A DNA stretch of 5,134 nt from Candidatus Woesearchaeota archaeon. GTDB taxonomy: Archaea > Nanobdellota > Nanobdellia > Woesearchaeales > UBA11576. Below, piece after piece: positions 1-4,066 of the stretch; within the stretch, counting starts at the first letter, position 1, and each line of letters opens with the position of its first letter. The position numbers were made by a program, and so were the translations under genes. Under the pieces are notes generated by a model that had not been told where the DNA came from, searched no databases, and saw nothing but the letters and a program-made list of their open reading frames with translations. The stretch is taken from NCBI GenBank assembly GCA_016219765.1, contig JACRKM010000020.1, positions 1-5,134 on the forward strand, read 5' to 3'.

Positions 1-140
1 TCAACGAAATACAACTTGAGGCCGTGTTAAATTACCGCTTTGGAAATGATGGCGCGGCGTACGTGAAGAACGTGAATGTCGAAGGCAAGGCCGTCCTGTT
101 CCCTGCGAACCTGCATTCACGTCGTGCTGTGCAGAGATGA
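1..140 (+). CDS. C-terminal end of an unidentified protein (partial, enters from the left)
   Basis: The frame beginning at base 3 is open from the window edge to a TGA at 138-140, giving 45 codons (Asn-Glu-Ile-Gln-Leu at the visible start, ending Arg-Ala-Val-Gln-Arg). The other two forward frames stop within the first 30 bases, so this is the only forward frame that could enter from outside. Its stop lies 4 bases before the ATG of the next gene. That is typical of translationally coupled operon genes and is the main reason for believing it. The tail is basic and mixed hydrophobic, with no motif I recognise. It might belong to the same family as the two genes that follow: its ending (Asn-Leu-His-Ser-Arg-Arg-Ala-Val) faintly resembles the basic tail of the 509-1282 product. 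That likeness is too short to trust. Confidence 0.5.
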   Translation, partial: NEIQLEAVLNYRFGNDGAAYVKNVNVEGKAVLFPANLHSRRAVQR

Positions 141-144
141 AACG

Positions 145-474
145 ATGAGCATCGAATTTAATCCGCAAAAGGAATATGGAAACAGGGCGCTTTTCACAAA
201 GAAGCTTGCGGAAGGATACACGCGAGCAGCATTCGGCCATGGAAAACTGCGGCGCGGCGAGGGGCCTGTTGCGCTGTGGATCTTCACTGATAATCGTCAA
301 GAACACATCTCAACATTCGAACATTACAGAGGAATCGTGCGCAAGCAATTTGTGTCGCTTGGCACAGAGGCGTGCGAGTATGATCCACAAGAATTTGCAG
401 AATATGTCAAGATGTACAAAATCAGTATAGACGAACCGATAAGTTTGACAGATATTATCAAAAGTTTTGACTGA
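145..474 (+). CDS. Uncharacterised 109-residue protein, short member of a tandem paralog pair
   Basis: I do not recognise the family. The strongest evidence for coding is that the product aligns along most of its length with the first half of the next gene's product. Both have an N-terminal block of the form Tyr-Gly-x3-Phe-x-Lys-[Arg/Lys]-Leu-x-Glu-Gly-[Phe/Tyr]-Thr, then a Trp-[Ile/Ala]-Phe strand, then Tyr-Asp-x2-Glu-Phe-x-Glu-Tyr, and finally Glu-Pro-x-Ser-Leu before a hydrophobic end. It is soluble-looking, with no signal peptide or membrane segment. I chose the ATG at 145, 4 bases after the upstream stop, because the paralogy begins there and GAGATGA at 134-140 can serve as a weak ribosome binding site. 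The frame also has an ATG at 76, but that start would overlap the upstream gene by 65 bases and add residues absent from the paralog. It probably belongs to an operon with both neighbours. Confidence 0.75.
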   Translation: MSIEFNPQKEYGNRALFTKKLAEGYTRAAFGHGKLRRGEGPVALWIFTDNRQEHISTFEHYRGIVRKQFVSLGTEACEYDPQEFAEYVKMYKISIDEPISLTDIIKSFD

Positions 475-508
475 ATATTCAGAACATAATATTGCGCGGG
501 GTGCTTAT

Positions 509-1282
509 ATGAACACATTGAAACTGAACACTAAACCGAGTGCATTACGAAAGTACGGCAGACCTGATGTCTTCAGGAAAAGACTCGGGGAAGGCTTCAC
601 GAAAGTCGCCGCAGGCACAGGGCCATTTGTTGATGCCAGACGCATAGCACGCATTTGGGCATTTTACCATCCGCAAGGAAGAGTGGTAACAATGGAACTT
701 CCTGAACTTCTTTGTTCTAGTGAAACCAGATACTGTGCGCCATTCTTTTCACATGAGACCCGACACGGTGTGCCGTTCATCGAAGAGTATGATTCTGTAG
801 AATTCCAAGAATATAAGCGTGACCATAGAATTCTACTCGCGGAGCCCAGGAGCCTTGAGCAAGTCGTGTCAGAGGATCTGGGGCATGTTCCTGAGCCAAG
901 CAATGTTGGGAGATATCCATCTATAGTTCTTGCAGATAAACTTGAACAAGAAGGATATGCCGTTGCGGACGCATCCGGAAAGCCAACACCCTGGCCCGAC
1001 CACGATCTGGTTGAAGTTCTTCAGCCGCAGAGCGTGGAATTCCTGGGAATCGAATTCTTTCTCAAAGCCCACATCGTCGGCAGATACTACCTGAACAATG
1101 AGGATCTTCGAGCACAATGCGACTCCAGATGGGTTCTGGAAGTATATGGCAGAGCGAACATGCTAAAATTACAGCGCATAGGACGCGAAGTTGGGTATTC
1201 GTATGGTGTTCCTTGCAAGATGAACGTAGTTAACGATGCCGCGCTCAAGAGCAAACATAGAGTGAAAGCAAAAAAGAAATAA
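509..1282 (+). CDS. Uncharacterised 257-residue protein, long member of a tandem paralog pair
   Basis: The first ~120 residues repeat the fold-scale pattern of the preceding 109-residue protein: a KYG...F.KRL.EGFTK block, a Trp-Ala-Phe strand, Tyr-Asp-x2-Glu-Phe-x-Glu-Tyr, then Glu-Pro-x-Ser-Leu. It carries an insertion of about ten residues before the YD..EF block. About 130 further residues are unique to this copy and end in a lysine-rich tail (Lys-Ala-Lys-Lys-Lys) that could contact nucleic acid or be flexible. No catalytic motif, signal peptide or transmembrane helix is visible. The ATG at 509 is chosen because GGGGTG (498-503) sits five bases upstream and matches the archaeal anti-Shine-Dalgarno. 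A TTG at 467 in the same frame would overlap the previous gene and lacks a site. Function unknown; the duplication suggests a shared fold with the long copy having gained a second domain, or the short copy having lost it. Confidence 0.85.
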   Translation: MNTLKLNTKPSALRKYGRPDVFRKRLGEGFTKVAAGTGPFVDARRIARIWAFYHPQGRVVTMELPELLCSSETRYCAPFFSHETRHGVPFIEEYDSVEFQEYKRDHRILLAEPRSLEQVVSEDLGHVPEPSNVGRYPSIVLADKLEQEGYAVADASGKPTPWPDHDLVEVLQPQSVEFLGIEFFLKAHIVGRYYLNNEDLRAQCDSRWVLEVYGRANMLKLQRIGREVGYSYGVPCKMNVVNDAALKSKHRVKAKKK

Positions 1283-1302
1283 GCGTCTACCAGGGCATAA
1301 CA

Positions 1303-1311
1303 TTATATATA
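1303..1311 (+). promoter_or_regulatory. Archaeal TATA box for the M50 protease gene
   Basis: TTATATATA is centred about 25 bases before the ATG at 1332. In archaea, transcription starts about 25 bases downstream of the TATA centre, so the transcript should begin at or within a base or two of the start codon. No ribosome binding site lies between box and ATG, which fits a leaderless message. This supports the choice of 1332 over the in-frame ATG at 1365. It also separates this gene from the upstream operon, which ends at 1282. Confidence 0.7.
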
Positions 1312-1331
1312 GAATTGTTTGATTTACTCAT

Positions 1332-1958
1332 ATGGATGGGCTCCATCGCATCGGAAAATTCACCATGCACGATAATGAGATTGCAGATCTCGTCAAGGCA
1401 TGGCTAGCGATATCACTCGCATTCGCGATAGTTCTTGGTGGATTCAGTTTTTCATTTGCTTTTCTGCTGCGCTTACTTGCAGCGGGATTTACGGTTGGCA
1501 CAGGATTTCTTCTGCACGAACTAGGCCATAAAGTTGTTGCACAACGCTATGGTCTCAAGGCCGAATTCCGTGCGTTTGACTTCATGCTCCTCCTCGCAAT
1601 TGCGATGTCATTTTTTGGTTTTGTTTTTGCAGCACCTGGTGCCGTCATGATATTGAGCAGGGTGAGGCGCGACCAGTACGGAAAAATTGCGGTGACTGGA
1701 CCAATCATCAATCTTGTACTTGCTTTGTTTTTTCTGGCAGTTATGCTTTTGGAACCACCCAAGATCATACAAGCAGTCTCTTTCTATGGATTTTTCATAA
1801 ACTCCTGGCTCGCAGTATTCAACATGATACCGCTCTGGCAATTAGATGGAAAAAAGGTTTTCGCATGGAATAAGGCAGTTTACTTCACCGTGCTTGCAAT
1901 CGCCATCGCGTTCATGGTCGCGCAGCAGTTCATCCGTACATCTGGTCTCAACGTATAA
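1332..1958 (+). CDS. Membrane metalloprotease, M50 (site-2 protease) family
   Basis: A zinc-dependent intramembrane or membrane-embedded protease of 208 residues. The zinc-binding, catalytic HExxH motif is His-Glu-Leu-Gly-His at residues 62-66. The second family signature, Asn-Met-Ile-Pro-Leu-Trp-Gln-Leu-Asp-Gly, spans 164-173, with Asp172 expected to be the third zinc ligand. Hydrophobic segments lie near residues 24-46, 48-66 (carrying HELGH), 84-107 (ending Ala-Ala-Pro-Gly-Ala), 119-140, 148-168 and 182-200. This order is that of the compact archaeal M50 proteins; there is no PDZ or CBS domain. In the wider family such enzymes cleave membrane-anchored substrates, for example anti-sigma factors and transcription factor precursors, but the substrate here is unknown. 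The start at 1332 is favoured because its TATA box places the transcription start there and because the segment from Lys9 onward resembles the usual N-terminus. No T-rich terminator follows the stop. Confidence 0.93.
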   Translation: MDGLHRIGKFTMHDNEIADLVKAWLAISLAFAIVLGGFSFSFAFLLRLLAAGFTVGTGFLLHELGHKVVAQRYGLKAEFRAFDFMLLLAIAMSFFGFVFAAPGAVMILSRVRRDQYGKIAVTGPIINLVLALFFLAVMLLEPPKIIQAVSFYGFFINSWLAVFNMIPLWQLDGKKVFAWNKAVYFTVLAIAIAFMVAQQFIRTSGLNV

Positions 1959-1961
1959 GTA
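1954..1961 (+). promoter_or_regulatory. Possible TATA box overlapping the protease stop codon
   Basis: TATAAGTA overlaps the TAA at 1956-1958. A plus-strand transcript from it would start near 1983-1986, the left edge of the candidate RNA domain. The match may be chance, because the base pairing in that domain fits a minus-strand RNA better. Confidence 0.2.
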
Positions 1962-2060
1962 CAAGCGCGCCAACTTCAAAATAATGAGGCGGGGTTGGTG
2001 CGAAAATAATTGCTATTACTTATCTTGCCGCCGCCACCGCGATGCTCGACGCGATCGCTC

Positions 2061-2081
2061 GATAAGAGCATAGCTCTTATC
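2061..2081. repeat. Perfect 9-bp hairpin with 3-base loop
   Basis: GATAAGAGC, loop ATA, GCTCTTATC. The right arm can instead pair with AAGAGC at 2087-2092 (GCTCTT with an 8-base loop), so two stems compete for one strand. It lies within the candidate RNA domain. Confidence 0.7.
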
Positions 2082-2198
2082 ATCTCAAGAGCGGGCACGC
2101 CTGCAGCGCGCCCACTGCGAGTTGTGACGACAGCAGGAGGCCTGCACCACCACGCCAGGCTCGTGATGTGTCTGTGCTCGTGGAGGACCGACTTCCCC

Positions 2199-2219
2199 AT
2201 AAGGGAGTGCCTCCCTTAT
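2199..2219. repeat. Perfect 9-bp hairpin with 3-base loop
   Basis: ATAAGGGAG, loop TGC, CTCCCTTAT. On the minus strand it is the first helix inside the closing stem of the candidate RNA and is followed directly by GGGGAAGTC. Confidence 0.7.
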
Positions 2220-2230
2220 CAACCCACCTC

Positions 2231-2257
2231 GTAGTATTTCGCTTCGCTCAATACTAC
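2231..2257. repeat. Hairpin A of an inverted, covarying hairpin pair
   Basis: GTAGTATT (2231-2238) and AATACTAC (2250-2257) form a perfect 8-bp stem around the 11-base loop TCGCTTCGCTC. The neighbouring hairpin at 2270-2298, read on the other strand, has the same plan: GT, three variable bases, ATT, then a CGCTTCGCT-centred loop, then AAT, three variable bases, AC. The variable bases change together on both arms. Such conserved-loop, compensated-arm hairpins look like a dispersed element family rather than chance palindromes. Confidence 0.7.
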
Positions 2258-2488
2258 TCAATGTTCGTCGTCCGATTGAAGCGAAGCGGAAATCGGACTT
2301 GAGATCGAGTGCCAGCGGATCGATGGCCGCTGTGGGGCTTCCCCCTTGTCGGTATGAATGAGTAATTGTCTATCTCTCGCGAAAAGGCGGTGGCGGAAAT
2401 TGTGCTGGTCGTTAAGCTTAATGCGAAGTTCGTCTAAGCTTTCCACGTACGGATTTTGAGGGGTTTTCTCGAAAATTGGGATGGGCAA
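2258..2488 (-). CDS. Doubtful small ORF downstream of the kinase gene (76 residues)
   Basis: The frame runs from a TTG at 2488 to a TGA at 2258 and lies 39 bases beyond the kinase stop on the same strand. The stretch from about residue 13 to 50 (Val-Glu-Ser-Leu-Asp-Glu-Leu-Arg... to ...His-Thr-Asp-Lys-Gly) has a protein-like, amphipathic composition. The arguments against it are strong. The start is TTG with only GAGG two bases upstream. The alternative GTG at 2446 has no ribosome binding site. The end of the frame runs straight through hairpin B. AATATAATTA (2510-2501, minus) could be a TATA box, but it would start transcription inside the frame. I recognise no family. It could be a degraded gene, or chance in a stretch that otherwise holds no gene between 1959 and 2527. 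Confidence 0.22.
   Translation of the reverse strand: MPIPIFEKTPQNPYVESLDELRIKLNDQHNFRHRLFARDRQLLIHTDKGEAPQRPSIRWHSISSPISASLQSDDEH
2270..2298. repeat. Hairpin B of an inverted, covarying hairpin pair
   Basis: GTCCGATT (2270-2277) and AATCGGAC (2291-2298) form a perfect 8-bp stem around the 13-base loop GAAGCGAAGCGGA. Its AGCGAAGCG core is the exact complement of CGCTTCGCT in the loop of hairpin A, so on one strand the two loops could kiss over 9 bases. It is the same element as hairpin A in opposite orientation, with different but compensated arm bases. Confidence 0.7.
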
Positions 2489-2527
2489 CGCCTCTTTTGT
2501 TAATTATATTGGAAGATAGGTCTTTTC

Positions 2528-2992
2528 TTATACTTTAGCCACAAAAGAGGCATCTGGGTGCCAGATGCCGCGTTCAAACTTGAAAGCATCTTTTTTGGAG
2601 CGATGGATGAAGTTATCGCACATGCGCTTCTCTTGGATGGACTTCGCAAGACTCTCGCCGTTCAGGACATATGCCATGTGCCTGATTGTATCGGCCCCTG
2701 CCTGTTCAGGATCCGTGTCGCCGGTAATGAGAAGCATCCGCTCTATGATGTCTTCTCCTTGCAGGACTCCGGAGGACATACTTTTGCCGCAATATCCTTC
2801 GATGAACCAGCTGTAGACTTCGGGAGAAGTCTGGCGCAGCTGTTCATAGTGGCTTTGGATGCAGTCCATCGGGGCAAAGTCATACACTTGATATGTGATA
2901 ATGTCGCCGATCGATTTGAGCCGCTCCATCACCACACTCTCGTGTTCCATCCCGCGCGGTTTAATGAGAAATAAGGTTTGTTCAAGCACCAT
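2528..2992 (-). CDS. ndk: Nucleoside diphosphate kinase (divergent, long-form)
   Basis: Nucleoside diphosphate kinases transfer the gamma phosphate of ATP to NDPs through a phosphohistidine. In this 154-residue protein the catalytic histidine is His130 in Asn-Phe-Ile-His-Arg-Ser, matching the family's N-x-x-H-x-S, with Asn127, Ser132 and a plausible Glu140 partner. Other family blocks are present: Ile10-Lys11-Pro12, His48-Tyr49, Met72-Ser-Ser-Gly75, Gln78-Gly-Glu-Asp81, and Gly91 through Thr102-Ile-Arg104. Three oddities stand out. The usual KPDG reads Lys-Pro-Arg-Gly. About five residues of the hydrophobic strand after Ser-Ser-Gly are missing. An insert of roughly ten residues lies between the TIR block and the active site, as I recall from long-form DPANN and CPR versions. 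The start at 2992 is supported by the canonical N-terminus and a TATA box about 30 bases upstream; there is no ribosome binding site. It is probably active, though residue 13 deserves a test. Confidence 0.88.
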   Translation of the reverse strand: MVLEQTLFLIKPRGMEHESVVMERLKSIGDIITYQVYDFAPMDCIQSHYEQLRQTSPEVYSWFIEGYCGKSMSSGVLQGEDIIERMLLITGDTDPEQAGADTIRHMAYVLNGESLAKSIQEKRMCDNFIHRSKKDAFKFERGIWHPDASFVAKV

Positions 2993-3019
2993 AGCAACAA
3001 GATTGCTTCACGATATTCC

Positions 3020-3027
3020 TTTTAAAG
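3020..3027 (-). promoter_or_regulatory. TATA box for the kinase gene
   Basis: On the minus strand CTTTAAAAG is centred about 31 bases before the ATG at 2992. That predicts transcription starting within a few bases of the start codon. The absence of a Shine-Dalgarno match fits a leaderless or nearly leaderless message. Confidence 0.5.
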
Positions 3028-3060
3028 ATTCTTGTCAAGAACTTTCGGATACTGTAAGTA

Positions 3061-3082
3061 AATAATGCGTATTATTCGTATT
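3061..3082. promoter_or_regulatory. Operator-like repeats in the divergent promoter region
   Basis: AATAAT-GCGT-ATTATT (3061-3076) is a perfect 6-base inverted repeat. Overlapping it is a direct repeat of CGTATT (3068-3073 and 3077-3082), spaced nine bases start to start. It sits a few bases upstream of the likely TATA element of the lipoprotein gene and about 35 bases upstream of the kinase TATA box, so a bound regulator could affect either gene. No regulator gene is visible in the window. Confidence 0.35.
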
Positions 3083-3085
3083 GAG

Positions 3086-3096
3086 TAAAATAAAAA
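3086..3096 (+). promoter_or_regulatory. Likely TATA element for the cysteine-rich lipoprotein gene
   Basis: The A/T run TAAAATAAAAA would place the transcription start near 3115, leaving a leader of about 20 bases. That is just long enough to include the GGGAGG site at 3123-3128. The match to a TATA consensus is loose because the whole region is AT-rich. Confidence 0.4.
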
Positions 3097-3136
3097 TCAG
3101 AAAGTTTTTGTAATCAATATAAGGGAGGCTGCTAAA

Positions 3137-3688
3137 ATGGTCAACAATGCAGTTATGAAAAACAGTATTGCCTTTGTTGCTGCAACAATGCTTGGCTGTG
3201 TTTCTTCATCTTCACATACGGTTAAACAAGAACCGGCCAGTCTGAGTTGCGACTCGCTCAACCTTCAAGAAAAAGTTGGATTCTTAACAGCACTGAATCC
3301 TGAAAATAAAGAAGGGAAACTAATCTGTTACAAAATCATGTCTGATGGATATTACTTCACCGATCACTTCATTGAATACGTTGCTACGTGCAACCGAGTT
3401 CCAGGAAGCATCGCATGTTATCGTGACTTTGCAGGTCCTAACAAAGACGAGATGCGACTCGAGTTGTTTCTAGACGCCGATGTTGTCGATGTTTTGTTTC
3501 GAGGCGTTCCCGCCTCTGTTTCTTTTTGGAGAAGCCCTTCTGGAGTGATCAGAACCTTCGGCACAGCAATACCTGCAAACATAAACAAAGGATTTGAAAC
3601 TTGTGAAAGGGCATTAGATATGGCAAGAGACATGGTGACGAAAGTTCCGAGAATTTGTAAAGAACTTCAAGAATATAAGAAGAAATAA
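3137..3688 (+). CDS. Small cysteine-rich predicted lipoprotein, unknown function
   Basis: A 183-residue protein with a Sec-type lipoprotein signal: Lys8, a hydrophobic core at residues 10-19 and a lipobox-like Met-Leu-Gly-Cys with Cys21 as the predicted lipidated residue, followed by a serine run. The mature part holds six further cysteines (38, 64, 85, 94, 156, 174), an even number that would allow three disulfides outside the membrane. No transmembrane helix follows the signal. The C-terminus is helical-looking and ends in three lysines. I do not recognise the fold. The ATG at 3137 is preceded by a strong GGGAGG (3123-3128) at 8-base spacing; an in-frame ATG at 3155 would give a shorter, still valid signal peptide but poorer spacing. 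The gene is divergent from the kinase, stands alone and is followed by a T-rich terminator. Confidence 0.8.
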   Translation: MVNNAVMKNSIAFVAATMLGCVSSSSHTVKQEPASLSCDSLNLQEKVGFLTALNPENKEGKLICYKIMSDGYYFTDHFIEYVATCNRVPGSIACYRDFAGPNKDEMRLELFLDADVVDVLFRGVPASVSFWRSPSGVIRTFGTAIPANINKGFETCERALDMARDMVTKVPRICKELQEYKKK

Positions 3689-3748
3689 ACAACCGGTTTT
3701 CTTAAAATAGATACTTCTGAATTGCTGAACTCGTTTGATTTGAATCAC

Positions 3749-3773
3749 TTTTTGTTCTTTTCATCTCTTTTTT
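3749..3773 (+). terminator. T-rich archaeal-type terminator
   Basis: Three runs of T (3749-3753, 3758-3761 and 3768-3773) fall within 25 bases, about 60 bases after the lipoprotein stop. No stem is needed before them. U-rich tracts of this kind are the usual intrinsic termination signal in archaea. Confidence 0.6.
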
Positions 3774-4045
3774 ACCGGCTCAGTCCCGAATCTGTTGATG
3801 CCACCCTGCGATCTTAAACGAATACAATAAAGGTGCAAAGGCAGGCTGTAAACGCTTAAGGCTCGCGATTGCAGTTAAACAACTGCCGCAGAGTTGCTGC
3901 CACAGAATTAATCAGAATGAAGATAATTCTCTATCTCCTGTATTTTTAAGTGATAACCTGATGAGAACTTTTATGTCGTTTTACGTCATGTCAGGCCTGC
4001 TTTGAGTGCTTAGATGATGATTAGAAGAGTCGCTCGTGTGTTTGC
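3774..4045. other. Intergenic stretch without a recognised gene
   Basis: No convincing ORF in any frame. The clearest structure is a hairpin GCAGTT-AAAC-AACTGC (3871-3886), enclosed by a weaker 5-bp GGCAG/CTGCC pairing (3840-3844 with 3897-3901). Together these could form a domain of about 60 bases. TTTTTAAG near 3943-3950 is the only moderate TATA candidate for the downstream gene and would give a leader of roughly 95 bases. No tRNA arms were found. Confidence 0.4.
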
Positions 4046-4064
4046 TCACTCAAAGGGGGAGTGA
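4046..4064 (+). promoter_or_regulatory. Hairpin covering the ribosome binding site of the Tat lipoprotein gene
   Basis: TCACTC (4046-4051) is perfectly complementary to GAGTGA (4059-4064), with the loop AAAGGGG between them. The right arm is half of the unusually strong binding site GGGGGAGTGA (4055-4064), which lies just before the ATG at 4067. Folding would occlude the GAG part and leave a G run in the loop. That could tune translation through temperature, a ligand or a protein, or it may simply follow from a strong purine site having a complement nearby. Confidence 0.4.
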
Positions 4065-4066
4065 TT

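Larger units (their letters stand above)
1986..2230 (-). ncRNA. Candidate structured RNA between convergent genes (unidentified)
   Basis: These 245 bases are GC-rich compared with the neighbouring genes and contain no convincing ORF. The two ends pair: read on the minus strand, GAGGTGGGTTG (2230-2220) pairs with CAACCCCGCCTC (1997-1986) as 11 pairs, with one U-G wobble and one bulge. Inside are the perfect hairpins ATAAGGGAG/CTCCCTTAT (2199-2219) and GATAAGAGC/GCTCTTATC (2061-2081), and an AGTGGGC/GCCCGCT stem (2116-2110 with 2096-2090). A long-range CCUCCAC/GUGGCGG pairing (2186-2180 with 2037-2031) has one mismatch. The imperfect pairs in the end stem and the AGTGGGC stem are G-U if the minus strand is transcribed but C-A if the plus strand is, and AUUAUUUUG follows the closing stem on the minus strand. 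Both favour minus. Closed ends, an early hairpin, GGGGAAGUC and a long-range helix recall RNase P RNA, but the other conserved RNase P blocks were not found, so no family is assigned. Confidence 0.35.

Noticed and set aside
76..144. Upstream ATG at 76 as the start of the first complete gene.
   Set aside because: It would overlap the coding end of the preceding frame, has no good ribosome binding site, and adds residues with no counterpart in the paralog.
467..508. TTG at 467 as the start of the 257-residue protein.
   Set aside because: The ATG at 509 has GGGGTG at ideal spacing and begins where the paralogy begins.
1986..2230. RNase P RNA (minus strand), because of the closed ends, first hairpin, GGGGAAGTC and AGATGA-like stretch.
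   Set aside because: The canonical 3' block (ACAGA...GCUUA type) is not visible, and the first block is only a partial match. I keep it as an unassigned structured RNA candidate; a covariance-model search would decide.
1986..2230. Signal recognition particle RNA.
   Set aside because: The highly conserved helix 8 sequence with GGUCCGGAAGG is absent on both strands.
1976..2234. Two overlapping frames of about 74 codons on opposite strands.
   Set aside because: Both are low-complexity or arginine-rich readings of GC-rich hairpin DNA, without ribosome binding sites or family resemblance.
2412..2441. TTAAGCTTAA palindrome and a second TAAGCTT, as an operator or recombination site.
   Set aside because: They are short, lie in the doubtful ORF, and the inner hairpin would need an impossibly small loop. 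Chance is likely.
2558..2974. 138-codon plus-strand frame opposite the kinase gene.
   Set aside because: It is the antisense of a recognisable nucleoside diphosphate kinase whose catalytic motif is intact.
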